Source: Solirubrobacter sp963848475 (GTDB lineage: Bacteria > Actinomycetota > Thermoleophilia > Solirubrobacterales > Solirubrobacteraceae). Taken from it: 64,000 nucleotides of DNA. The first letter of the stretch is position 1. Each line of letters starts with the position of its first letter. Below are positions 34,057 through 43,006 of this stretch, piece after piece. The translations under genes were made by a program, and so were the position numbers. Under the pieces are notes generated by a model. The model was not told the DNA's origin. It worked only from the letters and a program-made list of their open reading frames with translations, and did not search any database. The stretch spans positions 124,001-188,000 of the forward strand of contig CAWKDW010000015.1 in the NCBI GenBank assembly GCA_963848475.1, written 5' to 3'.

Positions 34057-35682
34057 CCGCCCTCGCCGGCGGCACCGTCGCCGACGTCTACACCGGGACC
34101 TGGATCCAGGCCAACGTCGAGATCGAGGACGGGCGGATCGTCTACGTCGGGCCGCGCGAGCCGACCTCCGAGCATGTCCTCGACGTGTCCGGGAAGGTCG
34201 TGGTGCCCGGCTACATCGAGCCGCACACGCATCCGTGGTGCCTGTACTCGCCGTCGTCGCTGCTCGAGGTCGCGATCCCCGACGGGACGACGACGCTCGT
34301 CTACGACAACCTGTTCTTCTACCTCGCGCACGGCGTGGCCGGGCTGCGCTCGATCGTCGACGCGATGAACGCGGCGCCCGCGCACGTGAGGTGGGTCGCG
34401 CGGATCTCGCCGCAGTCGGCCTACGAGGACGAGGCCGAGCGCTTCGCGCTCGAGCGGGTCGCGCCGCATGTTCGACTGGCCCGAGGTCGTGGCGAGCGGC
34501 GAGATCACGAACTGGATGTCGGTCGCGAAGGGCGAGCCGCGCGTGGCAGCCGCGATCGCCGCCGCCAAGGCCGCGCGGCGGCGGGTCGAGGGCCACAACG
34601 CGGGAGCGTCATACAACCGCCTCAACGAGCTCTCCGCGGCGGGCATCTCCGCCGACCACGAGTGCATCACCGGCGAGGAGGCGCTGTCGCGGCTGCGGTT
34701 GGGCATGTGGACGATGCTGCGCCAGTCCTCGCTGCGCCCGGACCTCGAGCCGATGCTGCGCGACCTGCTGGGAGTGCTCGGGGCCGCCCGCCGGCTGATG
34801 TTCACCACCGACGGCGCGGTCCCGTCGTTCTACGCCGAGCGGGGGATGATCGGGGGTGCGCTGCGGATCGCCTCCGACGTCGGCGTCGATCCGATGCGCG
34901 CGCTGCAGATGGCGACGATCGACCCGGCGACCTTCCTCGGCCTCGACGAGGAGCTCGGCGGCGTCGCGCCCGGCCGGCGGGCGACGCTGCTCGATCCTGC
35001 CCGAGGTGGGGGAGTGGCGGCCGGAGCTGGTTCTCGTCGACGGCGAGATCGTCGCGCGTGATGGCGCCTGGTCGCGCGGGCCGCCCGAGATCGACGTGGC
35101 CCGACGGTCCGCCGCTCGTGGCGCCGGGCGTCGAGGCCTTTGCGCCGTTGACCGGCGCTGCAGCCCGTCGCCCGCTATGAGAGCGCGGTCATCAACCGCC
35201 GCGTCGACCGCGAGGTCACGGGCGACGATCTCCAGGCCGCGCTGGTCGCGCGCGACGGCTCGTGGGTCACGCAGGGCGTGATCGAGAACTTCCTCGGCGA
35301 CGTCGCCGGGTTCGCGACCACGGCGACGACGTCGCTGGAGCTGCTCGTGCTCGGCAAGGACCCCGCGGCGATGGCTCGCGCGGCGGCGCGGGTGGCCGAG
35401 ATGGGCGGCGGGTTCGCGTTCGACGGAGGGTGGTCAGCGCCGCTGGAGGTCGCCGGGCTGATCACCGCCGGCGGCTTCCAGCGCGCGCTCGAGATCGAGC
35501 GCGAGCTGACGGTGCAGATGCAGCGGGCGGGCTATCCGTTCCACGATCCGCTGTACTCCCTGTTGTTCGCCTCCGGCGACTTCCTGCCGGAGGTGCGGCT
35601 CACCCCGAGAGGAGTGCTCGAAGTGAAGACCCGGACTGTCCTAAAGGGTCCGTCACGAATTGATACGGTCACCGGCCGATGA
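34050..35682 (+). CDS. Adenine deaminase-type amidohydrolase (four frameshifts)
   Basis: About 543 residues. Metal-dependent hydrolase motifs in order: VVPGYIEPHTHPW, VEGHNAG (His), ISADHECITGEEAL (His) and FTTDGAVP (Asp), then the Ade C-terminal domain (ESAVINRRVDREV ; VARDGSWVTQG ; PLYSLLFASGDFLPEVRLT). Converts adenine to hypoxanthine and ammonia in known members. Four +1 shifts break it, near 34467, 34998, 35107 and 35153; removing them gives VAPMFDWPEVV, TLLILPEVGEW, IDVPDGPPLVAP and TGLQPVARYES. Its stop overlaps the next start (ATGA). So many lesions could also mean decay. Confidence 0.8.
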
Positions 35683-37148
35683 TGAACTCCGGGACGCTCG
35701 TCGACCGGCAGCTCGAGGCTGGTCGCGGCGACAAGGTCGCCATCCGCTGCGCGGGTGAGGAAGTCACGTACGCGGCGCTGCACGCCCGGATCTGCGCGGC
35801 GGGCAGCGCGCTGCGCGAGCTGGGCGCCGGCCGCGAGGACCGCGTGCTGATGGTGCTCGACGACACGCCGACGTTCCCGGCGCTGTTCCTCGGCGCGATG
35901 CGCAGCGGCGCCGTCCCCGCGCCGGTCTCCTTCCTCGACACGACCGAGAACTTCCGCCACTACGCGACCGACTCCTACGCCAAGGTCGTCGTCGCCGAGG
36001 ACGCGCTCGTCGAGCGGCTGCCGCCGGGCGCGATCGGCCGCACCCGGTTCGAGGCGCTGATGGCGGAGGCGGCGGGGGAGACCACCCCGGCCGACACGCA
36101 CCCCGACGACATGGCCTTCTGGCTCTTCAGCGGCGGTTCGACCGGCTTCCCCAAGGGCGTCGTGCACCTGCACCACGACATCGCGTTCACGTGCGAGACC
36201 TTCGCCCGCGAGATCCTGGCGATCACCGAGTCCGACGTCACGTTCTCCTCGACCAAGCTCTACCACGCGTACGGGCTGGGCAACAACCTCACGTTCCCGT
36301 ACTCGGTCGGCGCCACCACCGTCCTGCGCCCCGGCAAGCCGGACCCGCGCGGCCTGCTCGAGACCGCCCAGGCCCAGCGGCCGAGCCTCTTCTTCAGCGT
36401 GCCCACGCTGTACGGGGCGATGGTCAACCTGCCCGACGCGGCCTCGCACGACCTGTCCTCGGTGCGCATGTGCGTGTCCGCCGCCGAGCCGCTCGCGCCC
36501 GAGGTCCTGCGCCGCTGGCAGGCCGCGTTCGGCCTGGACATCATCGACGGCATCGGCTCGACCGAGATGCTGCACATCTACTGCTCCAACCGCCCCGGCG
36601 CGGTCAAGCCCGGGACGAGCGGCAAGCCGGTGCCGGGCTATGAGCTGGTGCTGCTCGACGAGCTCGGGCAGCCGGTTCCCGAGGGCGAGGTCGGCAACCT
36701 CTACGTGCGCGGCGACAGCGCGCTCGCCTACTACTGGCACCAGCACGAGAAGACCAAGGCCGCGATCAAGGGCGACCTGTTCTTCACCGGCGACCGCTAT
36801 CGCACCGATGCCGAAGGCGACTACGTCTACGAGGGCCGTGCCGACGACATGATCAAGATCGGTGGGCTGTGGGCGTCGCCGATCGAGATCGAGAACGCGC
36901 TCGTCGAGCACCCGCGCGTGCTCGAGGCGGCGGCGGTCGGCGTCGACGCCGACTACACGACACGGGTCAAGGCGTTCGTCATCTGCCGCGGCGACGCGGG
37001 CGACGAGGAGCTCGTGGGCGAGTTGCAGGAGTGGTGCAAGTCGCGCCTGCGCCGCTACGAGTTCCCGCACTTCATCACGTTCGTGGACGAGCTCCCGAAG
37101 ACGCCGACGGGCAAGATCCAGCGCTACAAGCTGCGGGAGGACGGATGA
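35679..37148 (+). CDS. Benzoate-CoA ligase-family acyl-CoA synthetase
   Basis: ANL-superfamily enzyme of 489 residues. ATP loop FSGGSTGFPKGVVH, A-loop region STKLYHAYGLGNN, DGIGSTEMLHIYCSN, GDLFFTGDRYR, and the C-terminal catalytic Lys in PKTPTGKIQRYKL. These are features of the benzoate/4-hydroxybenzoate-CoA ligase branch, which activates aromatic acids. The exact acid is unknown. Coupled by ATGA on both sides. Confidence 0.85.
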   Translation: MMNSGTLVDRQLEAGRGDKVAIRCAGEEVTYAALHARICAAGSALRELGAGREDRVLMVLDDTPTFPALFLGAMRSGAVPAPVSFLDTTENFRHYATDSYAKVVVAEDALVERLPPGAIGRTRFEALMAEAAGETTPADTHPDDMAFWLFSGGSTGFPKGVVHLHHDIAFTCETFAREILAITESDVTFSSTKLYHAYGLGNNLTFPYSVGATTVLRPGKPDPRGLLETAQAQRPSLFFSVPTLYGAMVNLPDAASHDLSSVRMCVSAAEPLAPEVLRRWQAAFGLDIIDGIGSTEMLHIYCSNRPGAVKPGTSGKPVPGYELVLLDELGQPVPEGEVGNLYVRGDSALAYYWHQHEKTKAAIKGDLFFTGDRYRTDAEGDYVYEGRADDMIKIGGLWASPIEIENALVEHPRVLEAAAVGVDADYTTRVKAFVICRGDAGDEELVGELQEWCKSRLRRYEFPHFITFVDELPKTPTGKIQRYKLREDG

Positions 37149-37499
37149 TCTTCACGGCGATGGAACCCGACGATTTCGCTGGGGTCGAGGCGGCGCTTGC
37201 GGATGCCTTCCGGCGTTCGCAGGAGGCGGCGCTCGCGGGTGAGCCGATGGTCTTCGTGCTCTCCCAGCAGGACCTGCTCGGCCAGCGCGGCGTGCCCGGC
37301 TGCGATCCTGGCCAACGCGCTGCTGAGCGGCATGCGCACGCTCGCCGCCGAGGGCCATCGCGCCAACGCCGTCGCGGTCGGCGCCGACGCTGATCCCGAG
37401 GACCTGCGGCACTGGATCGCGCAGCTCGAGGCGGGCCGCGGGGTCGCCGGCGAACTCGTCCGTGTGCATGCGGTCCACGTGGGCAAGATCCAGGTATGA
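37145..37499 (+). CDS. Small SDR-like protein of unknown function (frameshifted)
   Basis: About 117 residues. Not a known named family. Its second half (NALLSGMRTLAAEGHRANAV) resembles the helix and strand after the active site of short-chain dehydrogenases, but the Gly-rich nucleotide motif, Tyr and Lys are absent, so it may be a non-catalytic partner or remnant. An extra C near 37303 splits it; removing it gives QRGVPAAILANALLSG. It is coupled by ATGA both to the CoA ligase and to the true SDR that follows. Confidence 0.6.
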
Positions 37500-38167
37500 A
37501 CGCGATCGTCACCGGCGCCGCGCGCGGGATCGGCCGCGCCGTCGCCGACCGCCTGAGCGTCGACGGGAAGGTCCTGTACGTGGATCTCGACCCGTCGGTG
37601 ACCGAGCTCGGCGGGATCGTCGCCGACGTCACCGACCCGGCCGACCGCGCGCGGATCCTCGACGCCGTCGACGGCGAGATCACGGTGCTGGTCAACAACG
37701 CGGGCATCACGCGCGACGCGCGGATCGTGAAGATGACCGAGGAGAACTTCCTCGCCGTCATCAATGTCAACCTGGGCGCGGCCTACGAGCTGACGCTGGC
37801 CGCCGTGCCGCGCTTCGCCGACGGCGCGAGCGTCGTCAGCCTCGCCTCGCGCGCCTACCTCGGCAACTTCGGCCAGTTCAACTACTCCGCCTCCAAGGGC
37901 GGCCTGGTCGGGATGACGCGCGCGCTGGCGCTCCAACTCGCCCCGCGTGTCCGCGTCAACGCGATCGCGCCCTCGCTCACCGCGAGCGAGATGACGAGCG
38001 CGATGCCGGAGAAGGTGCTGGACAAGATGATCGCGAGCATCCCGCTCGGCCGCATGGCCGAGCCGTCGGAGATCGCGGAGACGATCGCCACGCTGGCCTC
38101 GCCGGCGATGGCGTACGTGACGGGCCAGGTGGTAGTCGCCTGCGGCGGCCGCTCCCTCGCCCCCTGA
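37496..38167 (+). CDS. Short-chain dehydrogenase/reductase, FabG-like
   Basis: Protein of 223 residues. Nucleotide site VTGAARGIGRA, NNAG in VLVNNAGITRD, catalytic Ser in VSLASRAYLG, and Tyr-x-x-x-Lys in FNYSASKGGLVG. C-terminal GQVVVACGGRSLAP is typical. Likely a 3-hydroxyacyl or alcohol dehydrogenase in the same catabolic pathway as the CoA ligase. Last gene before a palindromic region. Confidence 0.88.
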   Translation: MNAIVTGAARGIGRAVADRLSVDGKVLYVDLDPSVTELGGIVADVTDPADRARILDAVDGEITVLVNNAGITRDARIVKMTEENFLAVINVNLGAAYELTLAAVPRFADGASVVSLASRAYLGNFGQFNYSASKGGLVGMTRALALQLAPRVRVNAIAPSLTASEMTSAMPEKVLDKMIASIPLGRMAEPSEIAETIATLASPAMAYVTGQVVVACGGRSLAP

Positions 38168-38179
38168 ACATAAAGCGCT

Positions 38180-38204
38180 CATAAGGGGCCTGGCCCCTTA
38201 TGTT
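38180..38204. promoter_or_regulatory. Perfect palindrome with overlapping -10 box (or terminator)
   Basis: CATAAGGGGCC (38180-38190) and GGCCCCTTATG (38192-38202) are exact complements around a single base. TATGTT (38199-38204) reads as a -10 box about 25 bases before the ribosome site of the aldehyde dehydrogenase gene, and TTGTCTTT follows the stem. It could be an operator over the promoter or a terminator for the SDR operon. Confidence 0.5.
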
Positions 38205-38231
38205 GTCTTTAGGAAACGAGAGGACCTGAAA

Positions 38232-39677
38232 ATGGCTGGAATGTTGATCGCGGGAGAGGTAACGGACGGGGCCGCGGGGGAGGGCATCGACGTCGTCGAT
38301 CCCGCCACCGAGGAGACGCTGGAGAGCGTGCCGCGCGGGACCGCGGCGGACGTCGACGCGGCCGTCAACGCCGCTGATGCCGCGTTCGGCGCGTGGTCGA
38401 AGACCGACGCCGAGGACCGGGCGATCCTGTTGCGCAAGGCGATCGCGCTGATCGAGCGCGACCGCAAGGAGCTGACGCTGTCGCTCGTGCACGAGCAGGG
38501 CAAGCCCGTCACCGAGGCCGGTGGCGAGATCCACCACCTGATCCACGGCCTGAACTACTACGCCGACCTGGCGACCAAGGTGCGCGGCTCGCACCACGCG
38601 CTGCCGTCGGCGCTGAGCAAGGCCTACGGCATGGTCCTGCGCCGTCCGATGGGCGTCGTCGCCGCGATCGTGCCCAACAACTTCCCGCTCACGCTGTTCG
38701 GCACGAAGCTCGCCCCGGCGCTGATGGCGGGCAACACGATCGTCGTCAAGCCGGCCGCCACCACGCCGCTGACCACGCTGAAGATCGCCGCGCTGCTCCA
38801 GGAGGCCGGGTTCCCGGACGGCGTCGTCAACGTCATCACGGGCCGCGGCTCCGAAGTCGGCGACGCGCTCGTCACGCACGACAAGGTCCGCCGCGTCGCG
38901 TTCACCGGCTCGACCGAGGTCGGGCGCCACATCATGGGTCTCGCGGCACCGAAGCTGAAGCGGATGACGATGGAGCTCGGCGGCTCCGATCCCGTGATCG
39001 TCTGCCCCGACGCCAACCTCAAGGCCGCCGCCCGCGGCATCGCCATCGGCCGCTTCTGGAACTGCGGCCAGATGTGCCTCGGCGGCAAGCGGATCTTCGT
39101 CTTCGACGAGGTCTACGACGAGCTGATGGAGCAGCTGACGCGGACCGTCGCCAAGTACGAGCCCGGCCTCGGCTGGGAGAAGTCCGAGAAGCCGAACATC
39201 CGCGTCGGCCCGCTGCATACCGCCGCCGGCCGCGAGGAGGTCATGGAGCAGCTCCAGGACGCGCTCGACGGCGGCGGCGAGCTGCTGCTGGGAGGCGACG
39301 TCCCCGAGGGCAAGGGGCACTTCATCAGCCCCACGATCGTCGCCAACCCGGCCCAGGACGCGCGTGTCGCGCGCGAGGAGACCTTCGGTCCGCTGCTGCC
39401 GGTCTGGAAGGTCAGCGACCTCGACGAGGCGATCCGCCTCTCCAACGACACCGAGTACGGCCTCGGCGCCAGCGTGTGGACCAACGACATCCGGACGATC
39501 CACCGCGTCGCCAACGAGGTCGAGGCCGGCATGAAGTGGGTCAACCAGTTCCACTACGGCTACGACGAGCTGCCCTTCGGCGGCGTCAAGCAGTCCGGCT
39601 ACGGCAAGGAGCACGGGATGGAGGGCCTCGACTACTACCTCGAGGACATCAGCGTCGTGATCGGGGGGCTGGAGTAG
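38232..39677 (+). CDS. Aldehyde dehydrogenase (NAD(P)-dependent)
   Basis: Protein of 481 residues. Substrate-tunnel Asn in IVPNNFPLTLFGTK, NAD motif AFTGSTEVGRHIMG, general base Glu in MELGGSDP and catalytic Cys in NCGQMCLGGKR. Close to succinate-semialdehyde and aromatic aldehyde dehydrogenases; substrate unknown. GAGAGGA ribosome site. With the enoyl-CoA hydratase and flavoprotein genes it forms an operon. Confidence 0.88.
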   Translation: MAGMLIAGEVTDGAAGEGIDVVDPATEETLESVPRGTAADVDAAVNAADAAFGAWSKTDAEDRAILLRKAIALIERDRKELTLSLVHEQGKPVTEAGGEIHHLIHGLNYYADLATKVRGSHHALPSALSKAYGMVLRRPMGVVAAIVPNNFPLTLFGTKLAPALMAGNTIVVKPAATTPLTTLKIAALLQEAGFPDGVVNVITGRGSEVGDALVTHDKVRRVAFTGSTEVGRHIMGLAAPKLKRMTMELGGSDPVIVCPDANLKAAARGIAIGRFWNCGQMCLGGKRIFVFDEVYDELMEQLTRTVAKYEPGLGWEKSEKPNIRVGPLHTAAGREEVMEQLQDALDGGGELLLGGDVPEGKGHFISPTIVANPAQDARVAREETFGPLLPVWKVSDLDEAIRLSNDTEYGLGASVWTNDIRTIHRVANEVEAGMKWVNQFHYGYDELPFGGVKQSGYGKEHGMEGLDYYLEDISVVIGGLE

Positions 39678-39679
39678 CC

Positions 39680-40453
39680 ATGGCGGTCTCCTTCGCAGCC
39701 GACGGCGCGGTCGGCTACATCACGCTCGACAAGCCGCCCGCGAACTCCTACGACAAGGCGTTCATGGACGAGATGGGCGCGTCGATCGACGCGGCCGCGG
39801 CCGACGACGCCGTCAAGGTCGTGATCGTCCGCAGCGCGTCGAAGAAGTTCTTCTGCGCGGGCGCCGACATCAAGGCCTTCCTGGCCAACGACACCGCCGG
39901 CAACATGGCGATGATCAACCAGGGCCACGCGGCGCTGGCCTCGATCGCGCGGATCCCGAAGATCTTCATCGCCCAGCTCGAGGGCCACGCCCTCGGCGGC
40001 GGCCTGGAGATCTCGCTCGCCTGCGACCTGCGCTTCGGCGCCCGCGGCTCGTACAAGCTCGGCGTGCCGGAGGTGACGCTCGGCCTGCTGCCGGGCAACG
40101 GCGGCACGCAGCGGCTGCCGCGGCTGATCGGCGCCCCCAAGGCGCTGGACCTGATGATCACCGGCCGCGCGATCAGCCCCGGCGAGGCGCACTCGCTCGG
40201 CATCCTCAACCGCCTCTTCCCGGCCGCCGAGACGGCCGAGAAGACGCGCGAGTACGCGGACAAGCTCGCCGCCGGCGCGACCGCCGCGATCGGCGAGATC
40301 AAGCTGACCACGTACGAGGGCATCGCGCTCGGCCTCGACGATGCGCTGGCGCGCGAGCGGGCGGGCATCGAGCGGCTGTTCGGCACCGCCGACGCGGCCG
40401 AGGGCCTGGGCGCGTTCGCCGAGAAGCGCAAGGCGGAGTTCACCGGTGCCTGA
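39680..40453 (+). CDS. Enoyl-CoA hydratase/isomerase family protein
   Basis: Crotonase-fold protein of 257 residues. Oxyanion-hole regions FFCAGADIKAF and GHALGGGLEISLACDLRFGA; catalytic Glu positions in VPEVTLGLLPGNGGTQRL, which match true hydratases. It begins 3 bases after the aldehyde dehydrogenase stop and overlaps the flavoprotein gene by 8 bases. A hydratase or a retro-aldol crotonase making an aldehyde for the neighbouring dehydrogenase are both possible. Confidence 0.88.
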   Translation: MAVSFAADGAVGYITLDKPPANSYDKAFMDEMGASIDAAAADDAVKVVIVRSASKKFFCAGADIKAFLANDTAGNMAMINQGHAALASIARIPKIFIAQLEGHALGGGLEISLACDLRFGARGSYKLGVPEVTLGLLPGNGGTQRLPRLIGAPKALDLMITGRAISPGEAHSLGILNRLFPAAETAEKTREYADKLAAGATAAIGEIKLTTYEGIALGLDDALARERAGIERLFGTADAAEGLGAFAEKRKAEFTGA

Positions 40454-41661
40454 GCGCGAGGTCGCCTATCTGATCGTGGGCGGCGGGCCGGCCGGCTTCT
40501 CCGCCGCCCGCGCGCTGCGCGACGAGGGCGCCGAGGGAGCGGTCGTGATCGTCTCGCGCGACCCCGATCCGCCCTACGACCGCACCGCGGTCTCGAAGGG
40601 CTACCTCGGCGGCGGCACGGAGCGCAAGGACACGCTGCTCGGCGACGCCGCCTGGTACGCCGAGCACGACGTCGAACTGCTCACGCGCACCAGCGCGATG
40701 AAGCTCGACACCGAAGCGCACACGGTCACGCTGGCCAACAAGGAGGTCCTGAGGTACGGGAAGCTCCTGCTGGCCACGGGCGCCAACGTGCGGCGCCTGC
40801 GGATCGACGGCTCCGACCTCGAGGGCATCCACTACCTGCGCGCGCTCGCCAACGCGGACGCGATCCGCGCCGACACCGAGAACGCTGAGCACGTCGTGCT
40901 CGTCGGTGGCTCCTATATCGCCACCGAGGTCGCGGCCACGCTGACCGCGCTCGGCCGCAAGGTTGCGATCGTGATGCAGGAGGACGTCACGCTCGAGCGC
41001 GGCTTCGGCCCGGCCGTCGGCGCCTTCTTCCAGAGGGTGCTGACCGATCACGGCGTCGAGATCCACGCCGGCGAGGACGTCGAGCGCTTCGAGGGCTCCG
41101 ACGGCCGGATCACGGCCGTCGTGACCAAGAAGGGCGACCCGGGTGCCCGCCGACGCCGTGATCGTCGGCGCCGGCGTCACCCCCGACGTGATGCTGGCGA
41201 GCCGCGCCGGCTTGACGATCGGCGACCGCGGCGGCGTCGTCACCGACTCCCGCCTGGCCACCTCCGCGCCTGACGTGTTCGCAGCGGGCGACATCGCCGA
41301 GTACGAGAGCGTCGTCCACGACGGCGCCCACATCCGGATCGAGCACTGGGACGTCGCCGAGACACAGGGCCGCACCGCCGCCCTGAACATGCTCGGCCGC
41401 GACCAGCCGCACGACACGGTCCCGTACTTCTTCTCCGACCTGTCGGACTGGGCGTCGATGGAGTACGTCGGCCCCGCCTTCGGCTGGAGCGAGGAGATCG
41501 TGCGCGGCTCGATCGACGACGGCGAGTTCACCGTCTACTACCTCGACGGCGACCGCCTCGCCGCCGCGCTCACGGTCGGGCGCTCCGACGACCTCGAGCA
41601 GGCGCGCGAGCTGATCGCGTCGGGCGAGCCCGTCGACCGGGAGCAGCTCGCGGGCGCCTGA
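40446..41661 (+). CDS. FAD-dependent pyridine nucleotide-disulphide-type oxidoreductase, ferredoxin-reductase-like (frameshifted)
   Basis: About 404 residues. FAD motif LIVGGGPAGFSAARAL, PYDRTAVSKGYL, NAD site VVLVGGSYIATEVAATL, second FAD motif TSAPDVFAAGDIAEYE and a C-terminal reductase domain (VPYFFSDLSDWASMEYVG). Likely passes electrons from NAD(P)H to a ferredoxin or an oxygenase. An extra G near 41141 (CCCGGGTGCC) splits the gene; removing it joins KKGDP to VPADAVIVGAGVTP. GTG start overlaps the hydratase gene. Confidence 0.84.
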
Positions 41662-41734
41662 GCGCAGCGGCCTTGGCCTGGACATCGACGGATACCGCAT
41701 GCAGATCCGGGCCGTCGCCGAGGAGCCGGCTGGT

Positions 41735-42238
41735 TCAGCCCATGTAGCGCAGGCGCTTGGCCTGGTACTCGCGCGCCGCGGTCTCGACCCAGCGCTGCGA
41801 GTTGCCCGCCAGCTCCTTCTTGACCTTGGCCGGGACCCCGGCGGCGAGCACGCCGCCGGGGATCTCCACGCCCTCGCCGACGACCGCGCCGGCGGCGACC
41901 AGGGTGTTGGCACCGACCTTCGCTCTCTGCAGGACGATCGCGCCCATCCCGATCAGCGAGCCGTCGCCGATCACGCAGCCCTCGAGCATCGCCATGTGGC
42001 CGACGGTGACGTTCTCACCGACGATCGTGGGCAGTTCGTCGGCGCAGTGGATCACGCAGTTGTCCTGGACGTTGGAGCCGGCACCGATCACGATCGCACT
42101 GTTGTCGCCGCGCAGGACCGCGCCGAACCAGATCGACGCGCCGGCCGCCACCGTCACGTCGCCGATCAGGACCGCGGTCGGCGCGATGAACGCGTCCTCC
42201 GCGACCTGTGGGGTCTTCCCGCCGAGCTCGATGATCAT
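41735..42238 (-). CDS. Gamma-carbonic anhydrase-family hexapeptide protein
   Basis: Left-handed beta-helix protein of 167 residues. Zinc His positions in NCVIHCADE and VGHMAMLEG; the third His of the gamma class (H-G-C) is Glu here (MLEGCVIG). Related PaaY-type proteins are acyl-CoA thioesterases, which would fit the catabolic context, and others may be inactive as anhydrases. The ATG overlaps the stop of the upstream hydratase gene (ATGA). Confidence 0.83.
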   Translation of the reverse strand: MIIELGGKTPQVAEDAFIAPTAVLIGDVTVAAGASIWFGAVLRGDNSAIVIGAGSNVQDNCVIHCADELPTIVGENVTVGHMAMLEGCVIGDGSLIGMGAIVLQRAKVGANTLVAAGAVVGEGVEIPGGVLAAGVPAKVKKELAGNSQRWVETAAREYQAKRLRYMG

Positions 42239-42981
42239 CGCTGCCGCATCTCCTTGACCGCCTGCTTGTGCTCGTCCGTCCCGATCAGCAGGCTCTGGGC
42301 CAGCCCCTCGGCGACCATGCCGCTCTCCAGGTCCACGTTGGCCGCGAGCCACAGGAGCCGCTTCGCCGCGGCGTAGGCCTGCGGCGAGCGCTCGAGCATC
42401 AGCGCGACGCGGGCGCGGGCGGCGTCCAGCAGCGCGTCGTCGGCGACGACCTCGGTGACGAGGCCCACGTTGTAGGCCTCTTCCGCCGAGAGTTCCTCGC
42501 CGCCGAGCAGGACGTCTCTCGCCCTCGCGAGGCCGATCAGCTTCACCAGGCGCGTGACGCCGCCGTGGCTGGGGATGATCCCGAGCCGGCCCTCGCGGTA
42601 GATGAAGCGCGCGCTGGTCGCCGCGAGGCGCACGTCGCAGACGAGCGCGAGCTGGGTGCCGGCGCCCGTCACCGCGCCGTTGATGGCGGCGACCGTCGGC
42701 TTCTCCAGCCGCTCCAACAGCGTGATCAGCGAGGTCAGCCGGTGCGAGTCGTGGCGGAACTCCCGCGGGTCCCAGTCGCGCTCGAAACGCGAGAGGTCAC
42801 CGCCGGCGGAGAACGCGCGGCCCTCGCCGGTCAGGATCACGGCGCGCACGGCGGCGTCGTCGGCGGCGGCCTCGAACGTCTCCCGCAACGCCGCGGCGAG
42901 CTCGCCGTCGATCGCGTTGCGGCGCTCGGGGCGGGCCAGGGTGACGGTCAGGACGCCGTCCGTGGTGTCGGTGCGCAGCAT
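42235..42981 (-). CDS. Enoyl-CoA hydratase/isomerase family protein (second)
   Basis: Protein of 248 residues. Oxyanion-hole regions AFSAGGDLSRF and GAVTGAGTQLALVCDVRLA; EGRLGIIPSHGGVTRL holds one catalytic Glu. Less like a canonical hydratase than the protein at 39680, closer to PaaG/isomerase-like members. ATG 7 bases after TAGCAT on the minus strand, so leaderless, and divergent from the R2-like gene. Confidence 0.85.
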   Translation of the reverse strand: MLRTDTTDGVLTVTLARPERRNAIDGELAAALRETFEAAADDAAVRAVILTGEGRAFSAGGDLSRFERDWDPREFRHDSHRLTSLITLLERLEKPTVAAINGAVTGAGTQLALVCDVRLAATSARFIYREGRLGIIPSHGGVTRLVKLIGLARARDVLLGGEELSAEEAYNVGLVTEVVADDALLDAARARVALMLERSPQAYAAAKRLLWLAANVDLESGMVAEGLAQSLLIGTDEHKQAVKEMRQR

Positions 42982-42988
42982 TGCACCG

Positions 42989-42994
42989 ATGCTA
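42989..42994 (-). promoter_or_regulatory. -10 box of the leaderless hydratase gene (divergent pair)
   Basis: TAGCAT on the minus strand ends 7 bases before the ATG at 42981. It shares two bases with the plus-strand box next to it. Confidence 0.5.
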
Positions 42995-42998
42995 CGGT
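42993..42998 (+). promoter_or_regulatory. -10 box of the R2-like gene (divergent pair)
   Basis: TACGGT ends 8 bases before the GTG at 43007. This choice is preferred over the ATG at 42989, which lies inside the opposing promoter. Confidence 0.45.
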
Positions 42999-43006
42999 CG
43001 AACGGC

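Noticed and set aside
41662..41734. Short coding remnant (SGLGLDIDGYRMQIRAVAEE) between convergent genes
   Set aside because: Too short, no ribosome site or -10 box, and no family recognised.
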